NCBI RefSeq assembly: GCF_001422925.1
Contig: NZ_LMNI01000011.1
Location: forward strand, 506,515-570,514
Source: Microbacterium sp. Leaf288
GTDB lineage: Bacteria > Actinomycetota > Actinomycetes > Actinomycetales > Microbacteriaceae
Length of the DNA: 64,000 bases
Direction of reading: 5' to 3'
Shown here piece by piece: positions 34,630 through 43,501 of the stretch. The notes under the pieces were generated by a model. The model was not told where the DNA came from and searched no databases. It saw nothing but the letters and a program-made list of their open reading frames with translations. The translations under genes were made by a program, and so were the position numbers. How positions within the stretch are numbered: the first letter of the stretch is position 1; every line of letters begins with the position of its first letter.

Positions 34630-36330
34630 ATGGCCGACGTCGGGAACCCGCGCGCCCGCTACCGTCGGATCCTGCGCTTCGCCGGCCGGTACATCGCGCA
34701 GGCGTGGTGGTACGAGCTCGTCCTGCCCCGGTTCGGCTTCGGCGCGCTCGCCGCGCGCGGCCGCACGCAGCGCCTCCAGAACATCGCCCGCCGGTTCCAC
34801 GTGCTGGCCGTCCAATACGGCGGGCTCATGATCAAGGTGGGCCAGTTCCTCTCGTCGCGGCTCGACGTCCTGCCGCCCGAGATCACGAAGGAGCTGGAGG
34901 GGCTGCAGGACGAGGTCCCGCCGGTGGCCTTCCCGGCGATCCGCGCCCTCGCGGAGGCGGAGCTGGGCATCCCGCTCGGCCGGGCGTTCGAATGGGTCGA
35001 CGAGACACCCGTGGCCGCAGCATCTCTCGGCCAGGTGCATCGTGCGCGACTGACGCCGGCCGACGCGGCCGAGACCGGGTTCGCCGGCGTCGTCGTCAAG
35101 GTGCAGCGGCCCGGGATCGAGGAGATCGTCGACGTCGACCTGGCGGCGCTGCGCCGCGTGGCCGGCTGGCTCACCCGTGTGCGGATCGTGCGCGATCACG
35201 TCGACCTGCCCGCGCTGGTGGAGGAGTTCGCGCACACCAGCCGTCAGGAGATCGATTACCTTCACGAGGCGCAGAACGCGGAGCGCTTCGCGACGGACTT
35301 CGCGGGCGACCCGCGCGTCACGGTCCCCGAGATCGCGTGGGAGCGCACGACGCGCCGCGTGCTGACGCTCGCCGACGTCACCGCGATCAAGATCAACGAC
35401 GTCGACGGACTGCGGGCCGCGGGCATCGATCCGGCGGAGGTCGCCGTCGAGTTCGCGAACGTGATGTTCGACCAGCTCTTCCTGCGCGGCTTCTTCCACG
35501 CCGATCCCCACCCCGGGAACATCTTCGTGACGCCGGTCACGAGGGCCGCCGGCGACACCCGGCACTCGTGGACTCTCACCTTCATCGACTTCGGCATGAT
35601 GGGCGAGGTCCCCGACAAGCTGCGCCACAACCTGCAGCGGCTCATGATCGCGGTCGCCTCGCGCAACAGCGCGCAGATGATCGACAGCATCCGTGCCGTC
35701 GGCGTGCTCCTCCCGTCGGCGGACACGGTCGAGCTCGAGCGCGCCATGACCGCGCTGTTCGGACGCTTCGGGGGCATGGGGTTCGCGGAGCTTCAGGAGG
35801 TCGACCCGCGCGAGTTCCGCCAGTTCGCCAAGGAGTTCGGCGACGTGATGCGGTCACTGCCGTTCCAGCTGCCCGAGAACTTCCTGCTCATCATCCGCGC
35901 GGTCTCGCTCACCAGCGGCATGTGCAGCTCGCTCGACCCCGCTTTCAACGTGTGGGACGCCGTCGAGCCGTATGCCGCGCGCCTGCTCCGCGACGAGCGC
36001 GGCAACGCAGCGAAGGCGATCGCGCAGGAGGCAGTATCGACCGCCGGCGTCATGGCCCGGCTGCCGCGTCGCCTGGACGACATGGTGACGCGCATAGAGG
36101 ACGGGCGCCTGGTCGCCGACGTCCCCAAGCTCGACCGGTGGCTGCGCCGTCTCGAGCGCCTGATCCGGCGCGTCGTGGCGGCCGTGCTGTTCGCCGGGCT
36201 GCTGATCAGCGGGGCGGTGCTGCGCGCGGAGGACCTCACGATCGGCACTGTGCTCATGATCGGCTCGCTCGTGCCGCTGCTGTACGCACTGTTCGCAGGC
36301 TTCTCCGGCAGGCGCGGCCCGCAGGGCTGA
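34630..36330 (+). CDS. ABC1/AarF/UbiB-family atypical kinase
   Basis: 566 residues. Signature motifs: IKVGQFLSSRLDVLPPE (the KxGQ region), alanine-rich loop AAASLGQVHRARL, KVQRPGIEEIVDVDL, catalytic HADPHPGNIFV and metal-binding FIDFGMMGEV. Two hydrophobic helices at the C-terminus anchor it in the membrane. In other bacteria UbiB proteins support quinone biosynthesis or extraction; here a menaquinone or lipid role is likely but unproven. CGAGGAG precedes the ATG. Confidence 0.9.
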   Translation: MADVGNPRARYRRILRFAGRYIAQAWWYELVLPRFGFGALAARGRTQRLQNIARRFHVLAVQYGGLMIKVGQFLSSRLDVLPPEITKELEGLQDEVPPVAFPAIRALAEAELGIPLGRAFEWVDETPVAAASLGQVHRARLTPADAAETGFAGVVVKVQRPGIEEIVDVDLAALRRVAGWLTRVRIVRDHVDLPALVEEFAHTSRQEIDYLHEAQNAERFATDFAGDPRVTVPEIAWERTTRRVLTLADVTAIKINDVDGLRAAGIDPAEVAVEFANVMFDQLFLRGFFHADPHPGNIFVTPVTRAAGDTRHSWTLTFIDFGMMGEVPDKLRHNLQRLMIAVASRNSAQMIDSIRAVGVLLPSADTVELERAMTALFGRFGGMGFAELQEVDPREFRQFAKEFGDVMRSLPFQLPENFLLIIRAVSLTSGMCSSLDPAFNVWDAVEPYAARLLRDERGNAAKAIAQEAVSTAGVMARLPRRLDDMVTRIEDGRLVADVPKLDRWLRRLERLIRRVVAAVLFAGLLISGAVLRAEDLTIGTVLMIGSLVPLLYALFAGFSGRRGPQG

Positions 36331-36382
36331 GCGCGCATCGGCAGGTCGAGAAGTCGGGCGACGGATGCTGCGCCCCGGCGTG

Positions 36383-36928
36383 TCAGCGGCCGTCGAGGTC
36401 TGCGATCGCCGACTCGACCTGCGCCAGCCGAGAGTTCGGGTCGCCGGTGACCTCGATCACGCGAGCGCCACCGAGCAGGTCGGGGTCGTCGGAGAGCTCG
36501 AGCAGCGCGTCGTCCATGGCCTCGCGCAGCTCCGGGTCCTCGTCCTCGGGCACCCGGATGTCTCCGCCGAGCGGCAGGAGCACGAGCAGGTCCACGTGCG
36601 CCATCGCGGCCACGGTGAGGTCGACGGCTCGGGCCGGGTGACCGCCGGGGCGCGACGGGCGGCCGAGCTCGTCGAGGGCGGTGAGGTACGCGAGGAAGTC
36701 GAGCGGGCCCCGCTCGGCGATGACCTTCGCGCCGTGCTCGAACTCGGTGAGGCGCCGGGCCGAGATGCCGAGCTGGGCGAGGAACATTCCCGCATCGGGC
36801 TCGTCGCCTGCCTCATCCAGGAGTTCGTAGGGGTCCGACAGGACCTCGTACTCGGGGTGCGTCGCCGAGAAGGCGCCGATGAGGGTGCTCTTCCCGCTGG
36901 CATGGGTGCCCGAGACCACGATCCGCAT
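36383..36928 (-). CDS. P-loop NTPase (AAA/kinase-like) of unknown function
   Basis: 181 residues. Walker A VSGTHASGKST at residues 5-15; the acidic ERGPLDFLAYL motif near residue 71 and VDLLVLLPLGGDI resemble nucleoside-kinase-type P-loop proteins. TATGCT (36935-36940, minus strand) ends 6 nt before the ATG, which fixes the start although the frame is open to 37117. Substrate unknown. Confidence 0.8.
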   Translation of the reverse strand: MRIVVSGTHASGKSTLIGAFSATHPEYEVLSDPYELLDEAGDEPDAGMFLAQLGISARRLTEFEHGAKVIAERGPLDFLAYLTALDELGRPSRPGGHPARAVDLTVAAMAHVDLLVLLPLGGDIRVPEDEDPELREAMDDALLELSDDPDLLGGARVIEVTGDPNSRLAQVESAIADLDGR

Positions 36929-37010
36929 GATCGGAGCATACGGGTGGCGCGCGTCCGGCTGGGCAGGCTCCCCACCCGCTACGGTGGCACGCAGGAACTC
37001 GTCCTCGGGG

Positions 37011-37679
37011 GTGCGTGTGGTCTGGGCGGTGGTCGTGCGGGTCGCAGATCTGTTGGTGCAGCTCGCCCTGATCTGGCTCGGGCTCCAGATCCTCCTCGTG
37101 GATGACATCGAGCCCACCCTTGACGCGCTCGCCGCATGGTGCGCGCTCGGCGGGCTCTACTGGCTGGCATCCGTGATCGCCGTCGGCGTGAGTGCGAAGC
37201 GATCGCGGATCGCCGCCCCGCGGTGGATCGGTCGGTTCGACGCCCATCCGGTCGTCGCGGCGATCACCGTGTCTGCGACCTTCCTCGCGAGCATCGTCGG
37301 AATCGTGGCGGCCATCGAGATCGTCGTGCTGCGGGGCGACCCGGACTGGGCCGGCTGGGTGGAGCCGGTCGGCGTCCTCGCGATGCTGCTGTCGTGGGGG
37401 CTGTACCACTGGGGCTTCGCGCGCATCTACGACCGCCGCTACCGCCTCGCCGCCAGTCCGCCGCTGATCTTCCCCGGCACCCCGAACCCGCGCCTGGCCG
37501 ACTTCGTGTACTTCTCGTTCACGAACGCGACCACGTTCTCGGTGTCGGACGTGCAGGTGGTGACGACGCGGATGAGGTGGACCGTGGTGTGGCACACCAC
37601 GACCAGCTTCTTCCTCAATGCGCTCATCATCGTCCTCGCGTTCAGCACCATCATCAACGCCGACCTGACGGCTCCCTAG
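37011..37679 (+). CDS. DUF1345 family membrane protein
   Basis: About 222 residues with five transmembrane segments. The family core FVYFSFTNATTFSVSDVQV followed by MRWTVVWHTTTSFFLNALII is clear. The start is uncertain: GTG 37011 precedes the first helix and is used, GTG at 37017 is also possible, and the frame is open to 36879 through the divergent neighbour. TACGGT at 36980-36985 may be its -10. Function unknown. Confidence 0.75.
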   Translation: MRVVWAVVVRVADLLVQLALIWLGLQILLVDDIEPTLDALAAWCALGGLYWLASVIAVGVSAKRSRIAAPRWIGRFDAHPVVAAITVSATFLASIVGIVAAIEIVVLRGDPDWAGWVEPVGVLAMLLSWGLYHWGFARIYDRRYRLAASPPLIFPGTPNPRLADFVYFSFTNATTFSVSDVQVVTTRMRWTVVWHTTTSFFLNALIIVLAFSTIINADLTAP

Positions 37680-37737
37680 ACTTTCGAGCACGGGCGCCCG
37701 CGCACGGCGCCCTCGACAGGTGAGCAGAGGAGCGGCG

Positions 37738-38826
37738 ATGCAGCTGGGAATGGTGGGCCTCGGCCGGATGGGCGGCAACATCGTCCGGCGTCTGATGCGG
37801 GACGGTCACGAATGCGTCGTGTACGACGTCAGCCCGGATGCGGTGTCCGCTCTCGCGGGTGAGGGCGCGGTCGGATCCGAGAGCCTCGCTGACCTCGTGT
37901 CGAAGCTGGAGGCACCGCGCGCCGTCTGGCTCATGATCCCCGCAGGGCTCACGGGCAAAGTCGTGGACGAGGTCGCCGCGCTGCTCGATCCTGGAGACAT
38001 CGTCATCGACGGCGGCAACTCGAACTACCGTGACGACGTGCGCCGCGCGGCCGCGCTGCGCGAGAGCGGCATCCACTACGTCGACGTCGGCACGAGCGGC
38101 GGAGTGTTCGGCCTCGAACGCGGGTACTGCCTCATGGTCGGCGGGCCCGACGAGGCGTTCGCCCGCATCGAGCCGATCCTGCGAACGATCGCTCCGGGGA
38201 ACGGCGACGTCGAGCGCACGCCCGGCCGCGCCGGAGGCTTCGCCCCCGAGGAGCTGGGGTACCTCCACTGCGGGCCGTCCGGCGCCGGCCACTTCGTCAA
38301 GATGGTGCACAACGGCATCGAGTACGGGGTGATGGCGGCGCTCGCCGAAGGCCTCAACATCCTCGAGCACGCGGATGCCGGCGTCCAGGAAGCCGAGCAC
38401 TCCGCCGAGGTCGCACCGCTCGAGGAGCCCGAGTTCTACCAGTTCACGATCGACACCCCGAAGGTCGCGGAGCTGTGGCGCCGGGGTTCGGTGATCTCGT
38501 CGTGGCTTCTCGACCTGACCGCGGCGGCGCTCCAGGGCAACCCCACCCTCGACGGCCTCGCGGGACGCGTCTCGGACTCCGGCGAGGGCCGCTGGACGGT
38601 TAAGGCAGCCGTCGACACGGGGGTGCCGGCGCCGGTGCTCGCAGCATCCCTGTTCGAAAGATTCGCCTCGCGCGGCGAGGACCATTTCGCCAACCAGGTG
38701 CTCTCGGCCATGCGGCTGCAGTTCGGCGGCCACCAGGAGCTGCCCGCCGGCGACGTGCTCGAGGCGGGCTCGCGCAAGTCGGAGTCGTCGAGCGGCGGTC
38801 AGCCCGAGACCGGCGGTGCTTCGTGA
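37738..38826 (+). CDS. gnd: 6-phosphogluconate dehydrogenase, decarboxylating (short GndA-type)
   Basis: 362 residues, shorter than the E. coli enzyme (468), as in the NAD-preferring bacterial class. NAD(P)-binding GMVGLGRMGGNIVRRL, substrate motif DVGTSGGVFGLERG and catalytic GAGHFVKMVHNGIEYG with Lys and Asn. Converts 6-phosphogluconate to ribulose 5-phosphate in the pentose phosphate pathway. AGAGGAG precedes ATG 37738. The stop overlaps the next gene by 4 nt. The Ser/Gly-rich last 15 residues are unusual. Confidence 0.9.
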   Translation: MQLGMVGLGRMGGNIVRRLMRDGHECVVYDVSPDAVSALAGEGAVGSESLADLVSKLEAPRAVWLMIPAGLTGKVVDEVAALLDPGDIVIDGGNSNYRDDVRRAAALRESGIHYVDVGTSGGVFGLERGYCLMVGGPDEAFARIEPILRTIAPGNGDVERTPGRAGGFAPEELGYLHCGPSGAGHFVKMVHNGIEYGVMAALAEGLNILEHADAGVQEAEHSAEVAPLEEPEFYQFTIDTPKVAELWRRGSVISSWLLDLTAAALQGNPTLDGLAGRVSDSGEGRWTVKAAVDTGVPAPVLAASLFERFASRGEDHFANQVLSAMRLQFGGHQELPAGDVLEAGSRKSESSSGGQPETGGAS

Positions 38827-39443
38827 CGAAGGCCGACCTCAAGAGGTCGATCGCGGCGTACACCGCCCCCCGCGGGTCGTTCGAGATCGTCGACGTTCCA
38901 CCGATGCAGTACCTCCTGGTCGACGGTCACGGCGACCCCAACACCTCGGACGAGTACGGCGAGGCGGTGGCGGCGGTGTTCGGGGTCGCCTACAAGCTGA
39001 AGTTCCTGAGCAAGGCCGAACTCGGCCGCGACTACGTCGTGATGCCGCTCGAGGGCTTGTGGTGGTCCGACGACATGGCGGCGTTCACGTCGGAGCGCGA
39101 CAAGTCCCGGTGGAGCTGGACGATGATGAGCCTCGTCCCGGAGTGGCTCGACGGCAGCCATTTCGAACGCGCGCGGGATGCGGCCGTCGCCAAGGGCACG
39201 TCACCCGCCCTGGAGCGGCTGCGCCTGGCGGAGCTCGCCGAGGGCCGGTGCGTGCAGACGCTCCATGTCGGGTCGTACGACGACGAAGCGCCGGTGCTCG
39301 CCGAGATGCACGAGCGCTTCATCCCCGACGCAGGGCTGCGCATGCGTGGGCTGCACCACGAGATCTACCTCGCCGACCCCCGCCGCACGGCCTCCGAGAA
39401 GCTCCGCACGATCCTGCGTCAGCCCGTCGACCCCTCGCGCTGA
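38823..39443 (+). CDS. GyrI-like small-molecule-binding domain protein
   Basis: 206 residues, matching the GyrI-like/YdhP group: PPMQYLLVDGHGDPN, YGEAVAAVFGVAYKLKF, LEGLWW and GSYDDEAPVLAEMHERFI. Such domains bind hydrophobic ligands and occur in multidrug-sensing regulators, but there is no DNA-binding domain here. GTG start overlaps the gnd stop (GTGA). Confidence 0.82.
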   Translation: MTKADLKRSIAAYTAPRGSFEIVDVPPMQYLLVDGHGDPNTSDEYGEAVAAVFGVAYKLKFLSKAELGRDYVVMPLEGLWWSDDMAAFTSERDKSRWSWTMMSLVPEWLDGSHFERARDAAVAKGTSPALERLRLAELAEGRCVQTLHVGSYDDEAPVLAEMHERFIPDAGLRMRGLHHEIYLADPRRTASEKLRTILRQPVDPSR

Positions 39444-39446
39444 CGT

Positions 39447-40394
39447 TCAGGCGGTCGGCGGCTTCGCGGCGTCGGGCGCGTCCTGCGCCGAGTGGCCGTG
39501 GGCGCCCTCCGCCGTGCTGCCCGGACCGCGCGAGATGAGGTTCGTCGCCCATCGTTCGTTGAACCCTGCCAGGAATCCGACGGCGCCCCAGAAGAACCAG
39601 CTCGCGATGTGATCATCGGGGACGGTGAAGATGCCCGCGAGCAGGCCGCTCTTCAAGAAGAACACCACGGCCGCGGCGAAGAACCAGCCGAGGAAGATGC
39701 GGTAGATCGCCGCACCCCGGGCGGCCGACTCGATTGTCAGATTGTGCATCCGGTGCATGCGCAGCATGACGCTCACGCAGGCGCCCGCCGCGCCTGCTCC
39801 GACGGCGACCAGCACATCGCGCAGAGCCTCGCTCTGGTCCGCCGGCATCGGCCCATGGCGCCACAGCGTGATGACCGCCACGCCGCCCGCGCCGATGAGC
39901 AGGAGGAGGAAGAACGTCATCGTGACGCCGCCGAGCAGGCCTCGCGCGTACCGTCGGCGGGCGATCTCGCCCTCTCTGCGCTGGAGGAAGTCTGCCGCGT
40001 AGATGATGCGGCCGTTCAGCGCGGTGAGCTCCGAGGTGTGTGGGCCCGGTCCGTCGAGGCCGATCGCGGCGATTCTCACCGCTTCGTGCACGAGTTCGTC
40101 GAGCGTGGCGACGTCTTCACCGCGCAGGACGAAACGGCCGCGCAGGATGATCTCGTCCAGCCTGCCGAACTGCTGCGGGGCGCTCACGGCGACGATCAGG
40201 GCCGCCTTCTGGAACTGCGCGTCGTCGACGTGGAGGAGCCCGATCGGCTTCTTCCGCGAAGTCGCTCTCTTGCGTGCGGCCGCGCGTGAACGCGCAGCCT
40301 CCCGCATCCGTCCGATCTCGAGGGCGATCCACGACCTGCCCTCGGGGATCTTGATGCCGACGGTGGGTGGCGCCGGCAGCGTCGCATCAGCCAC
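39447..40394 (-). CDS. Four-helix membrane protein of unknown function
   Basis: 315 residues, not recognised. A basic, cytoplasmic N-terminal half (RSRAAARKRATSRKK near residue 35) precedes four hydrophobic segments (about 155-285; first GVTMTFFLLLLIGAGGVAVI). A His/Ala-rich tail follows. GTG start with GGGAGAG 6 nt upstream. It ends 4 bp from the convergent GyrI-like gene. Confidence 0.7.
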   Translation of the reverse strand: MADATLPAPPTVGIKIPEGRSWIALEIGRMREAARSRAAARKRATSRKKPIGLLHVDDAQFQKAALIVAVSAPQQFGRLDEIILRGRFVLRGEDVATLDELVHEAVRIAAIGLDGPGPHTSELTALNGRIIYAADFLQRREGEIARRRYARGLLGGVTMTFFLLLLIGAGGVAVITLWRHGPMPADQSEALRDVLVAVGAGAAGACVSVMLRMHRMHNLTIESAARGAAIYRIFLGWFFAAAVVFFLKSGLLAGIFTVPDDHIASWFFWGAVGFLAGFNERWATNLISRGPGSTAEGAHGHSAQDAPDAAKPPTA

Positions 40395-40479
40395 GATCGC
40401 TCTCCCTTGGCCTCGCGGCGCGGGTTGCGCCGCATGCTGTGAGGAGAGCGCTCACGCACCTCGTGATACCCCGACGGAT

Positions 40480-40518
40480 AAACGGATGCCGCGACCCGGC
40501 CGGTCGCGGCATCCGTTT
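40480..40518. terminator. 17-bp perfect hairpin downstream of msrA
   Basis: AAACGGATGCCGCGACC and its exact complement flank a 5-nt loop. Runs of T follow on both strands (TTTCTCG, TTTATCC), so it can act in either direction. It lies 11 nt after the msrA stop. Confidence 0.8.
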
Positions 40519-40528
40519 CTCGTCTTGA

Positions 40529-41083
40529 TTACGCCGTGGCGCCGGCGCGCTTGGGAAGCACCCAGCCGGCCCGCGGGAAATGGCACGTATAGCCGTTGGG
40601 GATGCGGATCAGGTAGTCCTGGTGCTCGGGCTCGGCCTCCCAGAACGGGCCCTCGGGCTCGATCGTGGTGACGGCCTTGCCGGGCCAGAGACCCGACGCG
40701 TCGACGTCTGCGATGGTGTCGCGCGCGACCTCGGCCTGCTCGGGGGAGAGCGGGAAGATCGCGGAGCGGTAGCTCGAGCCGATGTCGTTGCCCTGACGGT
40801 TCAGGGTAGACGGGTCGTGGATCTGGAAGAAGAACGCAAGGATGTCGCGGTACGAGGTCTTCGTGGGGTCGAAGACGATCTCGACCGCCTCCGCGTGACC
40901 GGGGTGCTTGCGGTAGGTCGCGTGCGCGTTCTCGCCTCCGGTGTAGCCGACACGGGTGTCGAGCACGCCGGGCTGGCGGCGGATGAGGTCCTCCATGCCC
41001 CAGAAACAGCCGCCGGCGAGGACCGCCGTCTCGGTGCCGGGGGTGCGGGTGATCTCGCCGGTGTCGAAGGGACCGCTGGTCAT
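40529..41083 (-). CDS. msrA: Peptide-methionine (S)-S-oxide reductase MsrA
   Basis: Repairs methionine-S-sulfoxide in proteins. 184 residues with the catalytic [23 protein letters not shown] and [11 protein letters not shown] motifs. The extra C-terminal resolving cysteines of many MsrA proteins are reduced to TCHFP. ATG 41083 overlaps the msrB stop (ATGA). Operon msrB-msrA, closed by a strong hairpin. Confidence 0.95.
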   Translation of the reverse strand: MTSGPFDTGEITRTPGTETAVLAGGCFWGMEDLIRRQPGVLDTRVGYTGGENAHATYRKHPGHAEAVEIVFDPTKTSYRDILAFFFQIHDPSTLNRQGNDIGSSYRSAIFPLSPEQAEVARDTIADVDASGLWPGKAVTTIEPEGPFWEAEPEHQDYLIRIPNGYTCHFPRAGWVLPKRAGATA

Positions 41084-41547
41084 GATGCGTGCTCCTGGTT
41101 CTCGGTGGTGAAGAGGTGTCGGTAGGCGCCGTAGCCCTCGTCCTCGAGCGACGAGGCGGGCACGAAGCGCAGTGCGGCCGAATTCATGCAGTATCTCAGG
41201 CCTCCCGCCTGGCGTGGGCCGTCCGGGAAGACGTGCCCCAGATGGCTGTCGGCGCCCGACGAGCGCACCTCGGTGCGCGGCAGGAGCAGCTTCCAGTCCT
41301 TCTTGGTCGAGACGGCGTCGGGCTCGATCGGCTTGGTGAAGCTCGGCCATCCGGTTCCGCTGTCGTACTTGTCGGTCGACGAGAAGAGCGGCTGGCCCGA
41401 GACGACGTCGACGTAGATGCCGGGCTCGTGGTTGTTCCAGTAGGCGTTGCGGAAGGCGGGCTCAGTGCCCTCCTCCTGCGTGACGCGGTACTGGGTGTCG
41501 GTGAGGCGGCTCAGCGCCTCGGCGGTCTTGCGGTACTCGTTGCTCAC
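41080..41547 (-). CDS. msrB: Peptide-methionine (R)-S-oxide reductase MsrB
   Basis: Repairs methionine-R-sulfoxide. 155 residues with [23 protein letters not shown] and catalytic Cys in [11 protein letters not shown]. Both zinc-binding CxxC pairs are absent, placing it in the zinc-free class. GTG start with GGAGGA 4 nt upstream. First gene of the msrBA operon. Confidence 0.94.
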   Translation of the reverse strand: MSNEYRKTAEALSRLTDTQYRVTQEEGTEPAFRNAYWNNHEPGIYVDVVSGQPLFSSTDKYDSGTGWPSFTKPIEPDAVSTKKDWKLLLPRTEVRSSGADSHLGHVFPDGPRQAGGLRYCMNSAALRFVPASSLEDEGYGAYRHLFTTENQEHAS

Positions 41548-41699
41548 GATTCCTCCAGGTTCGACGCGGCTGGCTGCGGCGTCACAGAGGAGAACGGATG
41601 CCTCACGGGTTTTGGTCCCGCGAACCTGGGAGCGCGCCGTGAGTTCCGTTGCACGCCCCCAGCTGCGATCGAATGCGGGCGATCGGGAAACGAATGCAT

Positions 41700-41831
41700 C
41701 CTGACCTTTCGACCTACGACGCCGGCTACGTCGCGCTCGCCGAGCGGCTCGGTGGGACTCTTCTCACCGGGGATCGGCGCATCGCCTCGGCCCGCGTCGC
41801 GGGCTGCCCCATCGAGGTCGTCGGCATCTGA
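41700..41831 (+). pseudogene. Remnant of a VapC-type PIN-domain toxin (C-terminal end)
   Basis: About 44 codons encode [28 protein letters not shown] and GCPIEVV. This is the last third of a PIN ribonuclease domain, with its third acidic position (YDA) and the TGD motif. The N-terminal half with the first two catalytic Asp residues is absent: the upstream 150 bp do not continue the fold in any frame. No antitoxin gene is adjacent. Ends 7 bp before the convergent SulP stop. Confidence 0.7.
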
Positions 41832-41838
41832 ACCGGGC

Positions 41839-43341
41839 TCAGGCCGAGCCGAGCTCGCCGCTGAGGCGGCGGTGGAAGCGCGCCGCAGCATCCGTCATCC
41901 CGTGCAGCTCGACGGTCGTTCCGCGCGCCTCGTACTTCGTGACGATGGCGTCGAGGGCGGCGACCGTCGAGGCGTCCCAGACGTGGGTGCGCGAGAGGTC
42001 GATGACGACGTGGGGCGGGTCGGCGGCGTACTCGAACTGCGTGGTGAGGTCGTTGCTCGAGGCGAAGAAGAGCTCGCCGTCCACGCGGTAGCGGGCGGTG
42101 TCGCCGTCGACCTCGCGCGTCACGGTCGTGAAGTGCGCGACGCGGCGGGCGAACAGCACCATGGCGGCGAGCACGCCGAGGATCACGCCGACGGCGAGAT
42201 TGTGCGTCCACACCGTGGCCACGACGGTGACGAGCATGACGAGGGTCTCGCTGAGCGGCATCCGCTTCAGCGTCGACGGACGGATGCTGTGCCAGTCGAA
42301 CGTCATGACCGACACCACGATCATCACGGCGACGAGCGCGGCCATCGGGATGAGCCCGACGATGTCGCCCAGAGCGACGACCAGGATCAGCACCCACACG
42401 CCCGCCATGAACGTCGAGATCCGCGTGCGACCGCCGGACGTCTTCACGTTGATCATCGTCTGGCCGATCATCGCGCAGCCGCCGGTGCCGCCGAAGAACG
42501 CCGAGGCGATGTTGGCGACGCCGAGTCCCCACGCCTCACGGGTCTTGCGCGAGTGGGTGTCGGTGATGTCGTCGACGAGCTTCGCGGTCATCAGCGACTC
42601 GAGGAGCCCCACCAGCGCGGCGGCGAACGCGTAGGGCGCGACGATCTGCAGCGTCTCCCACGTCAGCGGGACGTTCGGGATGAGGAGCTCCGGAAGGCTC
42701 CGGGGCAGCTCGCCCTGGTCGGCGACGTTCGGCACCGCCGAGAGGCCGAACACCACGACGACCACCGTCAGCACCGCGATCGCGATGAGCGGTGCGGGGA
42801 TCGCGCGCGTGATGCGCGGCCAGACGAACAGGATGCCGAGACCGGCGGCGACGAGCACGTACACCGCCCAGGGCACGTCGACGAGCTGCGGCACCTGCGA
42901 CAGGAAGATCAGGATCGCGAGGGCGTTCACGAAGCCGACCATGACGCTGCGGGGGATGAACCTCATGAGCCGGGCGACGCCCAGCACCGCGAACAGCACC
43001 TGGATGAGGCCGGCCAGTGCGATCGTGACGATGAGGTAGTCCGAGCCGTACTCGCGCGCGACGGGTGCGATCACCAGCGCGACCGCGCCCGCGGCGGCCG
43101 TGATCATCGCCGGGCGCCCGCCGGTGAACGCGATGACGACGGCGAGCACGAACGATGAGAACAGTCCCACCCGCGGGTCGACGCCCGCGACGACCGAGAA
43201 CGCGATCGCCTCGGGGATGAGGGCGAGCGCGACGACGAGGCCGGCGATGACCTCGCGGGTGACGAGGCGAGGGCGCCTCAGCGCCTGCAGCACGGTCGGC
43301 TCGCTGCGGTAGCGATCGGCGGAATCGGCGACGGCGGACAC
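41839..43341 (-). CDS. SulP-family inorganic anion transporter with STAS domain
   Basis: 500 residues with about 11 transmembrane segments and a C-terminal STAS domain (about 385-500, VDGELFFASSNDL then VVIDLSRTHVWDASTVAALD). Family motifs include LALIPEAIAFSVVAGVDPRVGL and FFGGTGGCAMIGQTMINVKTSG. Transports sulfate, bicarbonate or dicarboxylates; molybdate is also possible but speculative. GTG start with GAGGAG upstream. Confidence 0.92.
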   Translation of the reverse strand: MSAVADSADRYRSEPTVLQALRRPRLVTREVIAGLVVALALIPEAIAFSVVAGVDPRVGLFSSFVLAVVIAFTGGRPAMITAAAGAVALVIAPVAREYGSDYLIVTIALAGLIQVLFAVLGVARLMRFIPRSVMVGFVNALAILIFLSQVPQLVDVPWAVYVLVAAGLGILFVWPRITRAIPAPLIAIAVLTVVVVVFGLSAVPNVADQGELPRSLPELLIPNVPLTWETLQIVAPYAFAAALVGLLESLMTAKLVDDITDTHSRKTREAWGLGVANIASAFFGGTGGCAMIGQTMINVKTSGGRTRISTFMAGVWVLILVVALGDIVGLIPMAALVAVMIVVSVMTFDWHSIRPSTLKRMPLSETLVMLVTVVATVWTHNLAVGVILGVLAAMVLFARRVAHFTTVTREVDGDTARYRVDGELFFASSNDLTTQFEYAADPPHVVIDLSRTHVWDASTVAALDAIVTKYEARGTTVELHGMTDAAARFHRRLSGELGSA

Positions 43342-43501
43342 GGGCGCTCCTCGGGTTTCGCGCGCACCGTTGCGCCCGCACGGGGTGGATGAGGGGAGGG
43401 ATGCCGCGACCCGCGCGGCCCTTCGACTCTAGCCGCGCACCCGACGACGCCAGCGATCTCAGGGGTCTCCCCGTCGGTCGCGCAGAGTAACGTGGAGACC
43501 G

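Noticed and set aside
36879..37010. N-terminal extension of the DUF1345 protein to 36879
   Set aside because: It runs through the first codons of the divergent P-loop gene and its promoter, and is hydrophilic and Arg/Ser-rich before the first helix.
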